Assembly (NCBI GenBank): GCA_963777775.1
Contig: CAVZRL010000005.1
Span: forward strand, 124,001 to 188,000
DNA length: 64,000 nt
From: WHSW01 sp963777775
Lineage (GTDB): Bacteria > Actinomycetota > Thermoleophilia > Solirubrobacterales > 70-9
Direction of reading: 5' to 3'
This document shows, piece by piece, positions 60,131 through 64,000 of this stretch (the first letter of the stretch is position 1; each line of letters opens with the position of its first letter). The notes beneath the pieces are model-generated. The model saw nothing but the letters and a program-made list of their open reading frames with translations, was not told the DNA's origin and made no database searches. Both the position numbers and the translations under genes were made by a program.

Positions 60131-60727
60131 TCAGCAGGAGGCGAAGAAACGCTCCAGGTAGTCGACGATCTCCGGCTCCGAGAGCGCGGTGGCGGGCTGC
60201 AGGAGCTGGTTCACGACCAGGCCATCGAGGAGCGCCATCAGCTGGGGGGCGTGGCGCCGGGGATCGCGGCAGCCGGCGGCGGGCAGCAGGGTCTCGACCA
60301 GGTGCAGGTACTCACGACGGACCGCGTCGAACTCGCGCCGGAACTCCGGGCGCCGGCGCGCCTCGAGGATCAGCTCGTAGCGGGCCAAGGCCAGCTCCGA
60401 GAGCGCCGCGAGCCATTCGCCCACGATCAGCTGGCCGAGCAGCTCGGCGCTGCGGCGCGGCGGGTACGGGCCGCCGGGCACGAGCGCCTCGAGCGCGCGG
60501 ACCGACGGCCGCTCGAGCTCGACCAACCGGCGCAGAGCGGCCGTCAGCAGCGCCTCGCGGGTCGGGAAGTAGTTGCTGGTCGAGCCCTGCGGGATGGCCG
60601 CGCGGCGATCGACCGCACGATGCGTGAGCGCCCTGCCGCCGTCGGCGGCGAGGACCTCGAGCGCCGCGTCGGCGATCAGCTCGCGCCGGTCCCTGACCTC
60701 CGCGTCGGTGGCTTGCGTCGCTTCCAC
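60131..60727 (-). CDS. TetR-family transcriptional repressor
   Basis: 198 aa from GTG 60727. N-terminal HTH: RRELIADAALEVLAADGGRA and LTHRAVDRRAAIPQGSTSNY with FPTREALLTAALRRL, typical of TetR. The ligand-binding half is helical and Arg/Leu-rich with no obvious cofactor site. It is divergent from a P450 whose start is only 12 bp away; a palindrome lies in between, so it probably represses the P450 and itself. The open frame to 61822 is a shadow of the P450. Confidence 0.93.
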   Translation of the reverse strand: MEATQATDAEVRDRRELIADAALEVLAADGGRALTHRAVDRRAAIPQGSTSNYFPTREALLTAALRRLVELERPSVRALEALVPGGPYPPRRSAELLGQLIVGEWLAALSELALARYELILEARRRPEFRREFDAVRREYLHLVETLLPAAGCRDPRRHAPQLMALLDGLVVNQLLQPATALSEPEIVDYLERFFASC

Positions 60728-60739
60728 TACATCTGTAGT
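60726..60739. promoter_or_regulatory. Palindromic operator between tetR and P450 starts
   Basis: ACTACA-tc-TGTAGT, a 6-bp inverted repeat with 2-bp spacer, spans the whole gap between the two divergent start codons. TetR dimers bind such palindromes. Because it abuts both starts, transcripts from both genes are probably leaderless or the promoters lie inside the opposite coding sequence. Confidence 0.7.
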
Positions 60740-61990
60740 ATGCCCGACGTGAGCGTCGTCGCCGACCTCGACCTCGGCCGCATCGATCTCGGCGACCTCG
60801 ACCTCTGGGACGACGGCCCTCCGCACGAGGTCTTCTCGCGCCTGCGCCGCGAGGCGCCGGTGCATTGGAGCCCGCTCGCCGACTACCCGCACGAGGGCGG
60901 CTTCTGGTCGCTGACCAGGGCCGAGGACCTGCACCGGGTGAGCCTCGATTGGCAGACCTTCTCGTCGTTCGTCGGCGGGATCATGGTCCTCGACGACTTC
61001 GGGATCCCGCTCGAGGGCCAGCAGCAGATGATGATCTCGATGGATCCCCCGCGCCACGACCGGATCAAGGCCCTGTTCCAGCGCGGGTTCACCCCAAAGC
61101 GGATCGCCGAGCACGAGGAGCGGATCCGGGCGATCGTCAACCGCGTCCTCGACCGGGTCGCAGCGCGCGGGGAGTGCGACCTCGTCACCGACGTCGCCGG
61201 GCCCGTCGTCTCGCGGGTGATCGGCTCGTTCATCGGCACCCCCGAGGCCGAAGACCAGCGCCACGTGGAGGAAACCAACCTGGTGCTCGGGTTTGGCGAC
61301 GAAGACCTGCGCCCGACCGAGGAGGCGGTGGTCGAGGTGATGCGGCGCAACTGGGATGAGACGATGGAGCTGGTCGCCGAGCGCCGTGCCAACCCCGGGA
61401 TGGACGACCTGCTGGACGTCCTGGTGCACTCCGAGATCGACGGCGAGGGACTCTCCGAGTCCGAGATCTTCATGGGCCTCGGGCTGCTGGGAGCGGCGGG
61501 CAACGACAGCACCCGCTCGGTCTTCACCAGCGGCATGCTGGGCCTGCTCGAGAACCGCGACCAGCTCGATCTGCTGCTCGCCGACCCCGGGCTGATCGAG
61601 GGTGCGGTCGAGGAGCTCTTGCGCATGTACCCGGCCTTCGCCCACTTCCGGCGCACTGCGACGCGCGACGTCGAGCTGCACGGGAAGACGATTCGCGAGG
61701 GCGACAAGGTGCTGCTCTGGTACGTCGCCAGTAACCGCGACGAGTCGGTCTACGAGGACCCGCAGCGGCTCGACGTCGCCCGCAGGCCCGACCACCAGGC
61801 GTTCGGGGCGGGCGGGCGACACTTCTGCCTCGGCGCCGCCCTGGCGCGGCTCGAGATCAAGCTGCTAGTCGGCGAGACGCTGCGTCGGTTCCCCGATCTC
61901 GAGCTGGCCGGCGAGCCGGCCCGAGCCCGGTCGCTGTTCCTGAACCAGCTCAAGACGATGCCGGTCCGGTTTACCCCGGAGGCCGGCTGA
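60740..61990 (+). CDS. Cytochrome P450
   Basis: 416 aa. I-helix oxygen-activation motif LLGAAGNDSTRSVF (AGxDT-like), ExxR in VEELLRMYPAFAHFRR, and heme-binding loop FGAGGRHFCLGAALARLEIK with the Cys ligand. N-terminal PPHEVFSRLRREAPVHWSPL and IMVLDDFGIPLEGQQQMMIS place it with bacterial soluble class I P450s, near CYP142/CYP125-like steroid or fatty-acid hydroxylases by overall feel only. Needs a ferredoxin and reductase, not present nearby. ATG chosen; no ribosome site, so possibly leaderless. Controlled by the divergent TetR. Confidence 0.95.
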   Translation: MPDVSVVADLDLGRIDLGDLDLWDDGPPHEVFSRLRREAPVHWSPLADYPHEGGFWSLTRAEDLHRVSLDWQTFSSFVGGIMVLDDFGIPLEGQQQMMISMDPPRHDRIKALFQRGFTPKRIAEHEERIRAIVNRVLDRVAARGECDLVTDVAGPVVSRVIGSFIGTPEAEDQRHVEETNLVLGFGDEDLRPTEEAVVEVMRRNWDETMELVAERRANPGMDDLLDVLVHSEIDGEGLSESEIFMGLGLLGAAGNDSTRSVFTSGMLGLLENRDQLDLLLADPGLIEGAVEELLRMYPAFAHFRRTATRDVELHGKTIREGDKVLLWYVASNRDESVYEDPQRLDVARRPDHQAFGAGGRHFCLGAALARLEIKLLVGETLRRFPDLELAGEPARARSLFLNQLKTMPVRFTPEAG

Positions 61991-62036
61991 CCGAGAGCAC
62001 GAGGCGCGGCGCGCCGAGCACTGATCAACGCCTAGC

Positions 62037-62900
62037 TTGAGCCCGGTGAGCGAACGCGGCCGGGCAGTGTCGATCGCGCTCGTCCTCGGGGCGATCGTCT
62101 CGGTCCAGGTCGGAGCCGCGGTCGCAACGACGCTGTTCGACGAGCTCGGCCCGACCGGGACGGTAATGCTGCGGCTTGGCTTTGCGGCGATCGTCCTGGT
62201 CGCGATCTGGCGCCCGTCGATCGCCGGCCTGCGCGGCGCGCAGCGGCGCGACGTCGTCCTGTTCGGCCTCACGCTGGCGGGGATGAACACCTGCTTCTAC
62301 CTGGCGCTCGACCGGATCCCGCTCGGGATCGGCGTGACGCTCGAGTTCGTCGGCCCGCTCGGCGTCGCCCTCGCCTTCTCACACCACCGCATCGACCTGC
62401 TCTGGGCCGGGCTGGCCGGCGCCGGGATCCTGCTCCTCTCGCCGCTTCCCGGCGGCGACCTCGACGCACTCGGCTGCGTGCTGGCGCTGCTTGCGGGCGG
62501 CTTCTGGGCCGCCTATATCGTGCTCGCCGAGCGGATCGGGCGCAGCTTCCCCGGCGGCCAGGGCCTGGCGCTGGCGATGGTCGTCGCGGGCGCGCTGCTG
62601 CTCCCGATCGGGGTCGCCGACGCGGGTGCGGAGCTGCTCTCACCCGGGCTGCTGGCGGCCGGGCTCGCCGTGGCGATCCTGAGCTCGGCGATCCCCTACT
62701 CGCTCGAGCTCGAGGCGCTGCGGCGCCTGCCCCGGGGCACCTTCGGGGTCCTGATGAGCCTCGAGCCGGCGGTCGCGGCAACGGTCGGGTTCGTCGGCCT
62801 CGACCAGGGGCTGGCGGCGAACGAGGTGCTCGCGATCGCGCTCGTCGTGGTCGCCAGCGCCGGCGCGCTGCGGACCGCGCCGCCGCCGATCGAAGCCTGA
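62037..62900 (+). CDS. EamA/RhtA-like drug-metabolite transporter
   Basis: 287 aa with ten hydrophobic segments in two five-helix EamA repeats (VAAVATTLFDELGPTG-like start, then NTCFYLALDRIPLGIGVTLE and AAYIVLAERIGRSF; second repeat ends with TFGVLMSLEPAVAATVGFVG). Similar to RhtA (threonine/homoserine exporter). TTG 62037 and GTG 62046 are both possible starts; GTG follows a purine-rich stretch. Substrate cannot be told. It lies about 45 bp after the P450 on the same strand. Confidence 0.92.
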   Translation: MSPVSERGRAVSIALVLGAIVSVQVGAAVATTLFDELGPTGTVMLRLGFAAIVLVAIWRPSIAGLRGAQRRDVVLFGLTLAGMNTCFYLALDRIPLGIGVTLEFVGPLGVALAFSHHRIDLLWAGLAGAGILLLSPLPGGDLDALGCVLALLAGGFWAAYIVLAERIGRSFPGGQGLALAMVVAGALLLPIGVADAGAELLSPGLLAAGLAVAILSSAIPYSLELEALRRLPRGTFGVLMSLEPAVAATVGFVGLDQGLAANEVLAIALVVVASAGALRTAPPPIEA

Positions 62901-62903
62901 GCG

Positions 62904-63893
62904 CTAGGGCTGGTCCAGGTACTCGATCGCTCCCGAGAAGGCGAGCCCGGGCCGCGGGCCGCCCTCGATCGCGTAGATGCGCCCGCGGCGGGCGACCCCG
63001 CCGAGCCCGTGGCGCGGGGTGACCATCTCGGGCAGGGGCTGCCAGCGATCGCTTGCCGGGTCATAGGCCTCGACCTGCTCGATCGTCGTCCCGCCGTCGA
63101 GCTCCTCGCCGCCGAAGACGACCAGCCGCCCCCGGGCCGCGACCGCCGCATGGCCGCTGCGCGCGGTTGCCAAACTCGCCGCCGCCGACCAGCGGTCGCG
63201 GCGCACGTCGTAGCGCTCGACCGTGGTCAGGCCGCCGTGCACCGGCCCCGGTCGACCGCCGGTGACGAATATCTGGTCCCCCAGCGCGGCGGCACCGATG
63301 TGGTTGCGGCCGGTCGGCATCGGCTCCCCGCGGTCCCAATCGCGCTCAGCGAGGTCGTAGATCTCGACCTTGCGCAGCCGTTCGCTTTCATCGCTGTAAC
63401 CGCCGATCGCGTACAGCTCGCCCCGGCGGGCGACCAGCGCCAGCGCCGCGCGCTCGATCGAGGCGTCGGGGAGGCGCCGCCAGCGATCGCGTCCGGGCGA
63501 ATAGCGGTACAGACGCCTCGACTTGCCCTGGTTGGCTCCGCCGAGGTTGCCGCCGAGCAGGTAGAGCCTGCCGTCATGCGCCGTGACCCCGGGGTGGTTG
63601 ACCGCGATCGGCAGCGGCGCGAGCTCGCGCCAGCGGTCGGCAGAGATGTCGTAGCGGACCATTCTCCCGGTCGTGCCGCCGCTCGAGATGAAGCCGCCGA
63701 CGACGTAGATGCGATCCCCGATCCGCGCCGCGCCGACCTCGGTCCGCTCGAGCGGGCTTGGGGTCAGCGCGCTCCAGGACGACGTGCTGCGTTCCGGGCG
63801 CTCGCCGTCGCGGGTCGCCGCGTAGACGATCGCCGCCCCGCAGCCGAGCGCGACCAGCGCCGCGGCGCCCGCCCGGGCCAGCGCGACCCTCAC
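62904..63893 (-). CDS. Membrane-anchored Kelch-repeat beta-propeller protein
   Basis: 329 aa from GTG 63893, which overlaps the stop of the upstream gene (GTGA) and has GGGAG 5 bp upstream; a longer start at 63923 is less likely. One N-terminal helix (about 2-26), then six Kelch repeats of about 48 residues: IGDRIYVVGGFISSGGTTGR, DGRLYLLGGNLGGANQGKSR, GELYAIGGYSDESERLRKVE, GDQIFVTGGRPGPVHGG, GRLVVFGGEELDGGTTIEQV, GRIYAIEGGPRPGLAFSG. These form an extracytoplasmic propeller for protein or glycan binding. Converges with the EamA gene. Confidence 0.92.
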   Translation of the reverse strand: MRVALARAGAAALVALGCGAAIVYAATRDGERPERSTSSWSALTPSPLERTEVGAARIGDRIYVVGGFISSGGTTGRMVRYDISADRWRELAPLPIAVNHPGVTAHDGRLYLLGGNLGGANQGKSRRLYRYSPGRDRWRRLPDASIERAALALVARRGELYAIGGYSDESERLRKVEIYDLAERDWDRGEPMPTGRNHIGAAALGDQIFVTGGRPGPVHGGLTTVERYDVRRDRWSAAASLATARSGHAAVAARGRLVVFGGEELDGGTTIEQVEAYDPASDRWQPLPEMVTPRHGLGGVARRGRIYAIEGGPRPGLAFSGAIEYLDQP

Positions 63894-64000
63894 TTCGGCT
63901 CCCGTCGCTGCCAGCCGCGACACTCGGCGACCGGCAGCCGCGGGTAACGCGGATACGCCGGGTCCTCACGCGAGCGCTCGCAGAGCGAGAACCGCGAGCC
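63890..64000 (-). CDS. Partial gene upstream of the Kelch protein (3' end only)
   Basis: The C-terminal 36 residues read to a TGA at 63890, ending VAECRGWQRREPK, with YPRYPRLP before. It overlaps the Kelch gene start by 4 bp, showing that the two are coupled. Too little is visible to name a family. Confidence 0.55.
   Translation of the reverse strand, partial: GSRFSLCERSREDPAYPRYPRLPVAECRGWQRREPK

Overview
The window reads as chromosome of a high-GC actinobacterium, most likely class Thermoleophilia (Solirubrobacterales-like). This rests on the GC-rich codon use, frequent GTG starts, dense 4-bp stop/start overlaps (ATGA, GTGA), a type IV pilus locus next to alaS-ruvX-mltG-aroE, and many small secreted Ala/Pro-rich proteins. 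The taxonomic call is inference; no rRNA gene is present.

Layout. (1) 1-18.9 kb, minus strand: a type IV pilus locus in two blocks. Block A is pilA, three minor prepilins, prepilin peptidase, pilM, pilN, pilO and a truncated inner-membrane gene at the left edge. Block B is a degenerate GGDEF protein, a MshEN coiled-coil protein, pilB, pilT and pilC. A copper nitrite-reductase-like gene, a flippase-like membrane protein and an MBL-fold hydrolase lie between them. (2) 19-32.3 kb, minus strand: housekeeping genes aroE, mltG, ruvX, alaS, mnmA (with a NifU-like N-terminal domain), aspS (apparent CTG start), hisS, a glyoxalase-II-like hydrolase, glutamate formimidoyltransferase and an aminopeptidase. 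(3) 32.4-36 kb, plus strand: a compact operon of exported proteins (beta-helix protein, plastocyanin-like cupredoxin, two-domain multicopper oxidase, second cupredoxin). (4) 37.1-44.5 kb: a CAT-anticodon tRNA whose last 44 bp are repeated 6.7 kb downstream, bracketing a genomic island. The island holds a large LuxR regulator flanked by 32-bp inverted repeats, an MMPL exporter, a broken SDR gene, an HSL-type esterase and a remnant of a STAND/NACHT-type ATPase. No integrase is visible. (5) 44.5-64 kb: mixed accessory genes, including an ABC-2 exporter, a DUF2294 protein, RTX-repeat secreted proteins, CYTH, DUF488, a glycoside-hydrolase-like protein, an MFS exporter, a flavin amine oxidase, an ABC1 kinase, an NlpC/P60 endopeptidase behind a ydaO-type c-di-AMP riboswitch, a TetR/P450 divergent pair, an EamA transporter and a Kelch protein.

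How the genes work together. PilB and PilT drive extension and retraction through PilC and the PilM/N/O platform; PilD processes PilA and the minor pilins. The MshEN protein and degenerate GGDEF protein sit directly upstream of pilB, which suggests nucleotide-responsive control of the pilus. The copper proteins at 11 kb and 32-36 kb point to extracytoplasmic copper redox chemistry. The tRNA island is the clearest mobile DNA: its right end retains the native tRNA terminator, and recombination scars (truncated STAND, SDR and HAD genes) mark repeated decay.

The most unusual observations are the tRNA island with luxR between inverted repeats, the aspS CTG start with an ideal Shine-Dalgarno sequence, several other frames without a canonical start, the NifU-MnmA fusion, a near-identical 150-bp tandem duplication in a coiled coil, and the exported copper-oxidase operon. 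No CRISPR array, IS transposase or complete phage was found.
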